NCBI RefSeq assembly: GCF_947500995.1
Contig: NZ_CANMUA010000009.1
Span: 62,001 to 126,000, forward strand
DNA length: 64,000 nt
Direction of reading: 5' to 3'
Origin: an uncultured Serinicoccus sp.
GTDB taxonomy: Bacteria; Actinomycetota; Actinomycetes; Actinomycetales; Dermatophilaceae
Position 1 is the stretch's first letter, and every line of letters starts with the position of its first letter. The notes beneath the pieces were generated by a model that did not search any database, was not told the origin of the DNA, and saw nothing but the letters and a program-made list of their open reading frames with translations. Below are positions 1 to 7,740 of this stretch, piece by piece. The position numbers and the translations under genes are program-made.

Positions 1-612
1 GTATGCCGTGAGCGCCTGCTCGAGCTCCTCGACCGACCGTGGTGGGTCGAGGACACCGAGCTGCCCGGCGGCCCACGAGGTCTGCGCCACGTAGGTGTCG
101 GCCTCGGTCGCCGTCAGCGGCGTGCGGGCGTAGTGCTGGTGGGCGCGCAGGAAACTGTCGATCTCCGCGACGTGCACCCAGCGCAGCAGGTGGCTGTCGG
201 TGGCGGCGTACGGGCGACCGTCGGCGGCGGTGCCGACGACGGTCCGGTGCACCCGGTTGATCCGGTCGAGGACCCGCTCTGCCGCGTCGACCGGGCCGTA
301 GGTCGTCATCGCGATGAACTCGCTGGTGCGCTGCAGCCGCCCCCACGGGTCGCCGCGGTAGCCGGAGTGCTGACCGACCCCCGCCATGGCCAGCGGGTGC
401 AACGACTGGAGGAGCAGCGCGCGGATGCCGCCGGCATACATCCCCCCGTGCCCGTGGACCCGGCAGATCGGGTCGTGGGGGGCGAAGCGGCGGGGCCCCG
501 GGGCGAGCCAGACGGCCTGGGCCCGGCGCGGGGCGTCGGCCCCGGCGACCCGGTCCCGCAGCGCCAGCGACAGGCGGCGACGCGCGGCGGCGGTGAGGTC
601 GGAGGGGGTCAC
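1..612 (-). CDS. MpaB-family (DUF2236) oxygenase-like protein, 3' part cut by window edge
   Basis: The minus-strand frame stays open from a GTG at 612 to position 1, so 204 N-terminal residues are visible and the C-terminus is missing. The translation has hallmarks of the DUF2236/MpaB (rubber oxygenase-like) family: HGHGGMYAGG, then LLQSLHPLAMAGV near residue 75, RVLDRINRVH, and WVHVAEIDSFL near residue 150. Family members are predicted haem-containing oxygenases; the substrate cannot be deduced here. The GTG is the first plausible start and leaves under 100 bp to the divergent ffh. The function rests on remembered family motifs. Confidence 0.75.
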   Translation of the reverse strand, partial: MTPSDLTAAARRRLSLALRDRVAGADAPRRAQAVWLAPGPRRFAPHDPICRVHGHGGMYAGGIRALLLQSLHPLAMAGVGQHSGYRGDPWGRLQRTSEFIAMTTYGPVDAAERVLDRINRVHRTVVGTAADGRPYAATDSHLLRWVHVAEIDSFLRAHQHYARTPLTATEADTYVAQTSWAAGQLGVLDPPRSVEELEQALTAY

Positions 613-693
613 GGGTCCAGTATGCGGACGCCCCGGGCCGGTGGCGCGGCGGCCGGCGGTGGACGGGCGACGCGGCGGCGGTGCACCGGCACG

Positions 694-699
694 TATCCT
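694..699 (+). promoter_or_regulatory. -10 box TATCCT for leaderless ffh
   Basis: TATCCT ends 7 nt before the GTG of ffh and no Shine-Dalgarno sequence lies between, so transcription probably starts at the start codon. Confidence 0.5.
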
Positions 700-706
700 T
701 GGGCGG

Positions 707-2338
707 GTGTTCACCAGCCTCTCCGACCGCCTGACGCAGACCTTCCGCAACCTCAAGCGCAAGGGCACCGTCACCGAGTCCGACCTCAACTCGACCATCC
801 GCGACATCCGGATGGCGCTGCTGGACGCGGACGTCGCGCTGCCGGTGGTCAAGGAGTTCACCGGTCGGATCCGGGAGCGCGGGCTGGGCGCGGAGGTGCA
901 CCAGGCGCTCAACCCGGCCCAGCAGATCGTCAAGATCGTCAACGAGGAGCTCGTCGCGATCCTCGGGGGGCAGACGCGCCGGCTCAACCTGGCCAAGAAC
1001 CCGCCGACCGTCATCATGCTGGCCGGTCTGCAGGGATCGGGCAAGACGACCTTCGCGGGCAAGCTGGGCAAGTGGCTGGCCGACCAGGGGCACACCCCCC
1101 TGCTCGTCGCCGCCGACCTGCAGCGACCCAACGCCGTCACCCAGCTGGAGGTGGTCGGTCAGCGTGCCGGTGTCCCGGTCTTCGCGCCCGAGCGCGGCAA
1201 CATCTTCGGCCACGACGCCGCGATGGACTCGGGGGAGGGGACCCGGTCCTTCGGTGACCCGGTCGACGTCGCCGTCGACGGTGTCGAGGAGGCGCGGCGC
1301 AGGAGCCACGACGTGGTCATCATCGACACCGCGGGCCGGCTCGCGGTCGACGTCGACCTCATGCGGCAGGCGCACGACATCCGGCTGGAGACCCGGGCCG
1401 ACGAGGTGCTCTTCGTCATCGACGCGATGATCGGTCAGGCGGCCGTGGAGACGGCCAAGGCCTTCGCCGACGGCGTCGGGATCACCGGCTCGGTGCTCTC
1501 CAAGCTGGACGGCGACGCGCGCGGTGGTGCTGCGCTCTCCGTGGCGACGGTGACCGGGCAGCCGATCCTCTTCGCGTCGACCGGTGAGGGCGTCAAGGAC
1601 ATCGAGCTGTTCCACCCCGACCGGATGGCCTCGCGCATCCTCGACATGGGTGACGTCCTGACCCTCATCGAGCAGGCCGAGCAGGCCTTCGACCAGGCGC
1701 AGGCGAAGGAGATGACCCGCAAGTTCCTCTCCGACGAGGACTTCACCTTCGACGACTTCCTCGAGCAGATGTCGGCCATCAAGCGGATGGGCTCGCTCAA
1801 GCAGATGCTGGGCATGATGCCGGGGATGCAGGGCATGAAGGCGCAGCTGGACTCCCTGGACGAGCGGGAGTTCGACCGGGTCGAGGCCATGGTCCGGTCC
1901 ATGACGCCGCTGGAGCGAGGTCACCCGAAGATCATCAACGGCTCGCGGCGCGCCAGGATCGCCCGGGGCTCCGGCGTGAGCGTCGGCGAGGTCAACCAGC
2001 TCATCGAGCGCTTCGGCGAGGCGCAGAAGATGATGCGCCAGCTCAAGAAGGGCGGAGGCATGCCCGGGATGCCGGGGATGCCCGGCGCGGGCGGCGCCGG
2101 CGGGGCGCGGAAGGGCAAGGCGCCGCAGCGCAAGAAGGGCAAGTCGGGCAACCCGGCCAAGCGGGCGCAGCAGGAGCGGGACGCGGTGGCCAAGGAGCAG
2201 GCGGCCCGCGAGAAGTCCTTCGAGAGCGCCTTCGGTGCCGGGGCGGCCGGCGGGGACGACGCGCCCTCCGGTCAGGACCTGTCCGGTCTGAAGCTGCCCT
2301 CGGGCTTCGAGAAGTATCTCCAGGACGGCAAGGACTGA
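707..2338 (+). CDS. ffh: Signal recognition particle protein Ffh
   Basis: SRP54-type GTPase that binds 4.5S RNA and signal sequences and delivers ribosomes to FtsY at the membrane. The product is 543 aa. The N-terminal helical bundle starts FTSLSDRLTQTF; the G domain has the P-loop GLQGSGKTT near residue 107, DTAGR near 207 and SKLDGDARGG. The methionine-rich M domain carries MPGMQGM and a tail of GMPGMPGMPG followed by a Lys-rich end. An in-frame upstream extension to 386 exists but is arginine/alanine-rich shadow sequence. The GTG at 707 matches the family N-terminus and sits just downstream of TATCCT. No SRP RNA gene was seen in the window. Confidence 0.97.
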   Translation: MFTSLSDRLTQTFRNLKRKGTVTESDLNSTIRDIRMALLDADVALPVVKEFTGRIRERGLGAEVHQALNPAQQIVKIVNEELVAILGGQTRRLNLAKNPPTVIMLAGLQGSGKTTFAGKLGKWLADQGHTPLLVAADLQRPNAVTQLEVVGQRAGVPVFAPERGNIFGHDAAMDSGEGTRSFGDPVDVAVDGVEEARRRSHDVVIIDTAGRLAVDVDLMRQAHDIRLETRADEVLFVIDAMIGQAAVETAKAFADGVGITGSVLSKLDGDARGGAALSVATVTGQPILFASTGEGVKDIELFHPDRMASRILDMGDVLTLIEQAEQAFDQAQAKEMTRKFLSDEDFTFDDFLEQMSAIKRMGSLKQMLGMMPGMQGMKAQLDSLDEREFDRVEAMVRSMTPLERGHPKIINGSRRARIARGSGVSVGEVNQLIERFGEAQKMMRQLKKGGGMPGMPGMPGAGGAGGARKGKAPQRKKGKSGNPAKRAQQERDAVAKEQAAREKSFESAFGAGAAGGDDAPSGQDLSGLKLPSGFEKYLQDGKD

Positions 2339-2376
2339 GCGCTGCCGACGGCGGCGGGCCTGTCGGTGGCTCGTGG

Positions 2377-2382
2377 CACAGT
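2377..2382 (+). promoter_or_regulatory. -10 box CACAGT before the M4 peptidase gene
   Basis: CACAGT lies 6 nt before the ATG at 2389 with no purine-rich RBS between, the arrangement seen at many genes in this window. Confidence 0.35.
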
Positions 2383-2388
2383 GAGGCC

Positions 2389-3534
2389 ATGACGGGGACA
2401 CGCCGCACGATCATCCCGGGCTATCTGCTCACCCGGATCGCCCAGGCCGAGCCCGAGCTCGCGCCGGCGATGGAGTTCACCCTGCGCGACAGCGCGGACA
2501 CCCGCGGGCGTCGGGAGATCGAGGCCACCCGGTGGCCGGGCGGCCACGCGCCGCTGCAGGGCGGCATCCTGCCCGCGACCATGCCCGGCCAGGCCCCGGC
2601 CACCGTCCGCCGCGAGGGCGGGGGAAGCGCCACGGCGGTGCCCGAGGGGGCTACCCCTCGGCGCCGCGTCCACGACGCCGGGGGCGGGACCGCCCTGCCC
2701 GGGCTGCTGGTCCGTGCCGAGGGCGATCCGCAGACCGGTGACCCCGCGGTCAGCGAGGCCTACGACGGGCTCGGGTCCACCTGGGAGCTCCTGGCCCGGG
2801 CCTACGGCCGCGACTCCCTGGACGACCGAGGTCTGCTCCTGTCGGCCACCGTCCACTACGGCCAGAGCTACGCCAACGCCTTCTGGGACGGTCGGCAGAT
2901 GGTCTTCGGCGACGGGGACGGCATCTACTTCACCGGGTTCACCCGGAGCCTGGACGTCATCGCGCACGAGCTGTCCCACGGCCTGGTGCAGTACACCGCC
3001 GGCCTGACCTACGTCGGGCAGTCCGGCGCCCTCAACGAGTCCGTCTGCGACGTCTTCGGTGCGCTGGTCAGCCAGCGGGTGCGCGGCCAGGACGCCGAGG
3101 ATGCGGACTGGCTCATCGGGGCCGACCTGCTCACCGACCGGGTGCAGGGCCGCGCGCTGCGCTCGATGGCCGAGCCGGGGACGGCCTACGACGACCCGGT
3201 GCTGGGGCGGGACCCGCAGCCCGCCCACCTCGACGACTTCGTCGAGCTGCCGCACGACGCCGACAACGACAACGGCGGGGTGCACATCAACTCGGGCATC
3301 CCCAACAAGGCCTTCCACCTCTTCGCGACCGGTCTCGGCGGACGGGCCTGGGAGCGGGCCGGACAGGTCTGGTACGACACGCTCACGACCCGTGGACGCA
3401 TCCCCCGCGACGTCGGCTTCGCCGGGTTCGCGGCCGCGACCCTGGGGGCGGCCCGGGAGCGGTATGCCGACCAGCCCGGGGTCGTCGACACGCTCCGGGA
3501 GGCGTGGGCCGGGGTCGGGCTCGAGGTGGGCTGA
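2389..3534 (+). CDS. Protealysin-like M4 family metallopeptidase
   Basis: Zinc metallopeptidase of the thermolysin family, 381 aa. The zinc-binding motif HELSH lies at about residues 193-197, the third zinc ligand in NESVCDVFGAL, and the substrate-binding histidine region in HINSGIPNKAFH. No signal peptide is visible. The N-terminus TIIPGYLLTRIA matches the short propeptide signature of the protealysin subgroup, whose members mature without a classical secretory leader. The Glu/Pro/Gly-rich stretch around residues 60-110 is probably the propeptide junction. In several organisms this enzyme is followed by the inhibitor emfourin; here mug follows with overlapping stop/start, so no inhibitor gene is adjacent. 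Confidence 0.92.
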   Translation: MTGTRRTIIPGYLLTRIAQAEPELAPAMEFTLRDSADTRGRREIEATRWPGGHAPLQGGILPATMPGQAPATVRREGGGSATAVPEGATPRRRVHDAGGGTALPGLLVRAEGDPQTGDPAVSEAYDGLGSTWELLARAYGRDSLDDRGLLLSATVHYGQSYANAFWDGRQMVFGDGDGIYFTGFTRSLDVIAHELSHGLVQYTAGLTYVGQSGALNESVCDVFGALVSQRVRGQDAEDADWLIGADLLTDRVQGRALRSMAEPGTAYDDPVLGRDPQPAHLDDFVELPHDADNDNGGVHINSGIPNKAFHLFATGLGGRAWERAGQVWYDTLTTRGRIPRDVGFAGFAAATLGAARERYADQPGVVDTLREAWAGVGLEVG

Positions 3535-4115
3535 TGGCCGCTCGCCTCACCCGCGCCCAGCTCGAGTCCTACCGGGACGCCGAGGTGCCGGACCTGCTCC
3601 CCGGTGCCGGAGGCCCGGTGCTGCGGCTGCTCTTCGTCGGCATCAACCCCGGCCTGTGGACGGCGGCGACGCAGACGCACTTCGCCCACCCGGGCAACCG
3701 GTTCTACCCCGCGCTCGCGCGGGCGGGGGTCATCGAGCGTGCGATCGACCCGGGGGCGGGCATGAGCGAGGAGGACCGCGCCCACCTGCTCCAGCGGGGG
3801 ATCGGCATCACGAACCTCGCCCGGCGCGCCACCGCCCGGGCCGACGAGCTCACCGCCGAGGAGCTGCGCGAGGGCGGACGGCGACTGGTGCGGACGGTGC
3901 GCGAGACACGGCCGGCGGTGGTCGCCGTGGCCGGGGTCACGGCATACCGGAGCGCGTTCGGCGTGCGGGGGGCGAGGCAGGGACCCCAGCCCGAGGACCT
4001 CGCGGGAGCCCGGCTCTGGGTCGTGCCCAACCCCAGCGGGCTCAACGCGCACGAGACCGTCGACTCCCTGGCCCGTGCCTACGCCGAGCCCGCCCGGGCG
4101 GCCGGGGTGCTGTGA
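3534..4115 (+). CDS. mug: G/U (G/T) mismatch-specific DNA glycosylase
   Basis: Mug/TDG-family uracil-DNA glycosylase of about 193 aa that removes uracil or thymine opposite guanine. The catalytic asparagine motif GINPGL is near residue 35, followed by HPGNRFYPAL; the intercalation-loop region is PNPSGLNAH near the C-terminus. The ATG at 3534 shares its A with the TGA of the M4 peptidase, so the two are translationally coupled. An upstream in-frame start at 3504 would only add shadow residues. The pairing with a peptidase has no obvious functional logic and probably reflects compaction. Confidence 0.93.
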   Translation: MAARLTRAQLESYRDAEVPDLLPGAGGPVLRLLFVGINPGLWTAATQTHFAHPGNRFYPALARAGVIERAIDPGAGMSEEDRAHLLQRGIGITNLARRATARADELTAEELREGGRRLVRTVRETRPAVVAVAGVTAYRSAFGVRGARQGPQPEDLAGARLWVVPNPSGLNAHETVDSLARAYAEPARAAGVL

Positions 4116-4125
4116 CGTCCCTGGC

Positions 4126-4830
4126 TCAGCGCCCGAGGTCGGCCGCGCGCTCGCGCCGAGGCTTCCACAGCTGTTCGCTGGCCACCGGGACGAAGCCGCG
4201 CCGCAGGAAGAACCGCAGCGAGCGGGCGTTGCCCGGCGTCACCGACGCGAGGACGACCTCTCCCCGGGGCAGCCGGCCGAGGACCCCCTCCAGCAGGGTG
4301 GCGGCATGCCCGTCCTCGGCCTGGATGCCGACCTCGGGGAGCCCGCCGATGCCGCGCGAGAGGGTGGCCAGCGAGGCGACCTGGGGGTCGGGCAACCCGT
4401 AGACGTCGACCTCGGTGCGCCACTCGCCGGCGTGGGCGGCCCGGTCGGTCTCGGCGAGGTCGGCGCGGGGGACGAGCGGACCGCCGGCTCCCGTCCCGTG
4501 GCCGACCAGCAGCGCGTCCAGCACCCCGATGGGGCCACCGCCGGCCAGGGCCAGGGTGGTGCGGGGCTCGTGGGCCCCGCCGAAGCCGTGGACCCCCAGG
4601 CCGGCCAGCTGCCCGTCGCTGACGTCGTCCGCGACCACCATCACCGCGTGACCGGTGAAGGCGACCGCCCCCTCCACGCCGTCCTTCCAGGGCGTCGCCC
4701 GGGAGAAACCGCCGTCCGAGGGCGGGAACCGGCCGGCCGCGGCGTCCCGCAGCATCGAGCCCAGGTCGACCCGCGGCACCCGCAGCGGCTCCCGGGCGGG
4801 TCCGGCGGTGGGGGAGGGGGCGGAGGACAC
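4126..4830 (-). CDS. GNAT-family N-acetyltransferase
   Basis: About 234 aa. The C-terminal half has the GNAT pattern: an acceptor strand, LRFFLRRGFVPV (the usual SxxFYxxxGF region), and a central GIQAEDGHAATLLEGVL helix. The N-terminal half includes GFGGAHEPRTTLALAGGGPIGVLDALL, likely a divergent first half of the fold. The start is placed at the GTG at 4830 because TAGACT sits 8 nt upstream; a longer frame continues to 5238 but runs under the divergent amidohydrolase. It converges with mug at 10 bp spacing. The substrate is unknown. Confidence 0.7.
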   Translation of the reverse strand: MSSAPSPTAGPAREPLRVPRVDLGSMLRDAAAGRFPPSDGGFSRATPWKDGVEGAVAFTGHAVMVVADDVSDGQLAGLGVHGFGGAHEPRTTLALAGGGPIGVLDALLVGHGTGAGGPLVPRADLAETDRAAHAGEWRTEVDVYGLPDPQVASLATLSRGIGGLPEVGIQAEDGHAATLLEGVLGRLPRGEVVLASVTPGNARSLRFFLRRGFVPVASEQLWKPRRERAADLGR

Positions 4831-4838
4831 GAAGGAGG

Positions 4839-4844
4839 AGTCTA
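4839..4844 (-). promoter_or_regulatory. -10 box TAGACT for the GNAT gene
   Basis: Read on the minus strand, TAGACT ends 8 nt before the GTG at 4830. This supports the chosen start over the longer frame. Confidence 0.45.
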
Positions 4845-4897
4845 CGGACCTGCGGATACGGTGGTCACGGCATACCTGCGACGAAGGAGACGGCCAC

Positions 4898-5980
4898 GTG
4901 AGCGCACCGGTGCTGCACATCGAGGGACAGGTCCTCGTGGGACCCGAGGAGGTGCTCGGGGAGGTCTGGGTGGTCGACGGCCGGGTGAGTCTCACCGCGC
5001 CGACCGGCCGGGAGGTCGAGACGATCCGCGGGTATGCCCTGCCCGGCCTGGTCGACGCCCACTGCCACGTGGGGCTGGAGGCGCAGGGGGCCGTCGACGA
5101 CGCCCGCGCGGAGGAGCACGCCCTGGCCGAGCGGGGGGCGGGGGCGCTGCTGCTGCGGGACGCCGGCAGCCCCGCGGACACCCGGTGGGTGCAGGAGCGG
5201 GAGGACCTCCCGCGGCTCATCCGCGCCGGGCGGCACATCGCGCGGACGAGGCGCTACATCCGCAACTTCGCGTGGGAGATCGAGCCGGAGGACCTGGTCG
5301 CCTACGTCCGCCAGGAGGCCCGGGCCGGGGACGGCTGGGTCAAGCTCGTCGGGGACTGGATCGACCGCGAGACCGGCGACCTCAACACCTGCTGGCCGGT
5401 GGACGTGCTCACCGAGGCCATCGCCGCCGCGCACGAGGAGGGCGCGCGGGTGACGGCCCACTGCTTCGCCGAGCAGTCCCTCGTGGACTTCGCGGCCGCC
5501 GGCACGGACTGCATCGAGCACGCGACCGGCCTGGTCGACGAGACCATCGACACCTTCGCCGCCCAGGGCATCGCCATCGTCCCGACGTTGGTCAACATCG
5601 AGAACTTCCCCGGCTTCGCCGAGGCCGGCCGCGGCAAGTTCCCCACCTACGCCGACCACATGATGGACCTCTACGCCCGACGCCACGAGACCGTCGCGAA
5701 GGCGCACGAGGCGGGCATACCCGTGTATGTCGGGACCGACGCCGGCGGGCAGCTGCCGCACGGGCTGGTGGCCCGGGAAGTGGAGGCCCTCACCAGCGCC
5801 GGTATGACGTCGCTGGAGGCCCTCGGCGCCGCCACCTGGGCGGCCCGCGACTGGCTAAGGCGACCGGGCATCGCGCAGGGCGAGTCGGCCGACCTCGTCG
5901 TCTACGCCGACGACCCGCGCCAGGACGTGCGGGTGCTCGCCCACCCCGCCCACGTCATCCTGCGGGGGCGGGCGTACTGA
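4898..5980 (+). CDS. Amidohydrolase family protein (imidazolonepropionase-like)
   Basis: 360-aa metal-dependent hydrolase of the amidohydrolase superfamily. Metal-binding motifs appear in family order: DAHCHVG (His55 and His57), VKLVGDW (lysine near residue 148), VTAHCF, IEHATGL and YVGTDAGG with the catalytic aspartate. A short beta-sandwich segment brackets the barrel (VSLTAPTGREVETIRG; ADLVVYADDPR). The GTG at 4898 has the RBS GAAGGAGA upstream; an extended frame to 4655 is overlapped by the divergent GNAT gene. It resembles the Met-dependent hydrolase/prolidase-like branch; the substrate is not determinable from context. Confidence 0.85.
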   Translation: MSAPVLHIEGQVLVGPEEVLGEVWVVDGRVSLTAPTGREVETIRGYALPGLVDAHCHVGLEAQGAVDDARAEEHALAERGAGALLLRDAGSPADTRWVQEREDLPRLIRAGRHIARTRRYIRNFAWEIEPEDLVAYVRQEARAGDGWVKLVGDWIDRETGDLNTCWPVDVLTEAIAAAHEEGARVTAHCFAEQSLVDFAAAGTDCIEHATGLVDETIDTFAAQGIAIVPTLVNIENFPGFAEAGRGKFPTYADHMMDLYARRHETVAKAHEAGIPVYVGTDAGGQLPHGLVAREVEALTSAGMTSLEALGAATWAARDWLRRPGIAQGESADLVVYADDPRQDVRVLAHPAHVILRGRAY

Positions 5981-5983
5981 CAG

Positions 5984-6100
5984 CCATTCGCGACGCTCGG
6001 TGGGGGTGAGGCCAACCATTCGCGACGCTCGGTGGGGGTGAGGCCAACCATTCGCGACGCTCGGTGGGGGTGAGCGCAACCATTCGCGACGCTCGGTGGG
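5984..6100. repeat. Four tandem 32-bp repeats in a convergent intergenic gap
   Basis: Units starting CCATTCGCGACGCTCGGTGG begin at 5984, 6016, 6048 and 6080. The first three are full 32-bp units with one small change near the end of the third; the fourth stops after 21 bp, directly at the aceB stop codon. The block fills the whole gap between the amidohydrolase (plus) and aceB (minus). There are no spacers, so it is not a CRISPR array, and no gene was found in it. It may act in transcription termination or arise by slippage. Confidence 0.9.
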
Positions 6101-7666
6101 TCAGGCGACGTCGCTCTCCGGGACGGTCTGGTCCACCGACACGAGGACCTCGTAGGCCCGCTGGGAGAGGAAGGCCGGCGGCTCGGCCGCGACGACCGCG
6201 TCACGCAGCAGCGTGACCGCGTGCCCGAGCAGGTCCTCGCGGGCGCCCCGGCGTCGCAGCAGCACCACCTCGTCCTCCAGCATCCGGTCGAGGAGCAGCT
6301 CGGACATGGTGGGACCCTCCGCGAGCCGCTGACCATGGGTGAGCCACTGCCACAGCTGCATCCGGTTGAGCTCGACCGTGCCGAAGTCCTCGATGTGCCC
6401 GGCGATGACCGCCGTCCCCTCCCCGGCGAGCCACCCGGTGAGGTAGCTCAGCGAGGAGCGCAGGGCGGTGCGCACCCCGGTGAGCGTCGAGGCCCCCGGG
6501 ATGGAGCTGACGTCGCGCAGGGCGACCGGGTCGAGGGTCGCCGCGCCGGCGAGGTCGGCCTCCTCCCACGCGCCCTCCTCACGCAGGCGGTCGCGCTCCT
6601 CGAAGGGCGCCCGGGCCACCGGGACCATGCCGGGGTGCACGACCCAGGCGCCGTCGAAGCCCTGCTTGGCCTCCCGCGCCTTGTCCCGGTTCACCCGGGC
6701 GTGGGTCATCGCGACCGACTCGTCGAACGGGCCGCTCGGGGCGAGGGCGATGGGCCCGCCGATCGCCTGCACCCCCCGGCGGTGGCACACCCCGACGATG
6801 AGCGAGGTGTAGCTGCGCAGGAAGCGGGTGTTCATGGTGAACGCGTCGCGGTCGGGCAGGAGGTGGTCGGGGCGGGTCCCGTAGGTCCGCAGGTAGGAGA
6901 AGACGTAGTCCCACCGGCCCGCGGCCAGCCCGGTGAGCCGTCGGCGCAGGGCGTGGACGATCTCCTCCAGCTCGTAGGTGGCCTGCACGGTCTCCACCAG
7001 GACGCTGACCCTGGTGCAGCCGTGCGGCAGCCCGAGCAGGGACTCGGCCCGCCCGAGCAGGTCGTCCCACCAGGCCGCCTCCGCCGCGGTCTCGAGCTTG
7101 GGCAGGTAGAGGTACGGCGCGGTGCCGCCGGAGAGCAGCGTGCGGGCGCACCGGGCGAGGAAGGTGAAGGTGTCGACCGTCGAGGCGCTCGCGGACGCAC
7201 CGTCCACCTGCAGGTGAGCCTCCGGCAGGTGCAGGCCCCGCGGACGCACCATGAGGGTGGGCACCCCGGGCTGGGCGTCCCCCGTCCGGGTGGCCGCGAC
7301 GTCCTCGATGGCCCGGTGCGCCGCGACCAGCCGCGCCGGCGTCGGCACCAGCATGTCCTCCAGGTCGGCCACCCACACGTCGGCGCGCGAGGCCATCGCC
7401 GCGGTCGCGTGCTCGGCCGAGGCAGGGGTCGCCAGCTCGACGAGCCGGTAGGTCAGGTCCGGCGGCGGCGGCTCGACCCGCCAGGAGTCGTCCTCGCGCA
7501 GGTCGGCGGTCTCCGGCGACGGGGCGAGCTCGGCGCCGGCCCGCACCGCGCGCGACCTCTCCTTGCGGGCCTGCAGCAGGGCGGTGCGGGAGGCTGCGGT
7601 CTCCGCGACGAGCTGGCGCAGCAGCTCGGCCGTGGTCTCCTCCAGCAGGGTCCCGGGGTAGTCCAT
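6101..7666 (-). CDS. aceB: Malate synthase
   Basis: 521 aa, close to malate synthase A length. It condenses glyoxylate with acetyl-CoA to malate, the second step of the glyoxylate shunt. Recognisable segments are VWVADLEDM, LMVRPRGLHLPEAHLQVDG, YLYLPKLETAAEAAWW, VSVLVETVQATYELEEI, GRWDYVFSYLRT, CHRRGVQAIGG and GFDGAWVVHPGMVPVA. The sequence departs from the E. coli enzyme but keeps the catalytic scaffold. It lies downstream of aceA on the same strand, separated by a strong hairpin. The start ATG at 7666 gives the family-typical N-terminus MDYPGTLLEETT. Confidence 0.93.
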   Translation of the reverse strand: MDYPGTLLEETTAELLRQLVAETAASRTALLQARKERSRAVRAGAELAPSPETADLREDDSWRVEPPPPDLTYRLVELATPASAEHATAAMASRADVWVADLEDMLVPTPARLVAAHRAIEDVAATRTGDAQPGVPTLMVRPRGLHLPEAHLQVDGASASASTVDTFTFLARCARTLLSGGTAPYLYLPKLETAAEAAWWDDLLGRAESLLGLPHGCTRVSVLVETVQATYELEEIVHALRRRLTGLAAGRWDYVFSYLRTYGTRPDHLLPDRDAFTMNTRFLRSYTSLIVGVCHRRGVQAIGGPIALAPSGPFDESVAMTHARVNRDKAREAKQGFDGAWVVHPGMVPVARAPFEERDRLREEGAWEEADLAGAATLDPVALRDVSSIPGASTLTGVRTALRSSLSYLTGWLAGEGTAVIAGHIEDFGTVELNRMQLWQWLTHGQRLAEGPTMSELLLDRMLEDEVVLLRRRGAREDLLGHAVTLLRDAVVAAEPPAFLSQRAYEVLVSVDQTVPESDVA

Positions 7667-7688
7667 CTCGTCCTCGTCTCGTCGTGCG

Positions 7689-7733
7689 GGGCGCCTGACC
7701 CGGCCCCCGGGGTCGGGGGCCGGGTCAGCGCCC
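7689..7733 (-). terminator. Strong GC hairpin between aceA and aceB
   Basis: Arms CTGACCCGGCCCCCG (7695-7709) and CGGGGGCCGGGTCAG (7714-7728) pair perfectly over 15 bp around a GGGT loop. Five further pairs extend the stem beyond a one-base bulge. No T-tract follows on the minus strand. It could terminate aceA transcripts partially or stabilise the aceA 3' end, setting the aceA:aceB ratio. Confidence 0.75.
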
Positions 7734-7740
7734 GCGTCGA

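Noticed and set aside
2272-3318. Minus-strand open frame over the M4 peptidase
   Set aside because: No family motifs, composition is mirror-image of the coding strand, and the plus frame has zinc motifs in order.
5984-6100. CRISPR-like direct repeats
   Set aside because: The 32-bp units are directly adjacent with no unique spacers and no cas genes are present; this is a simple tandem repeat.
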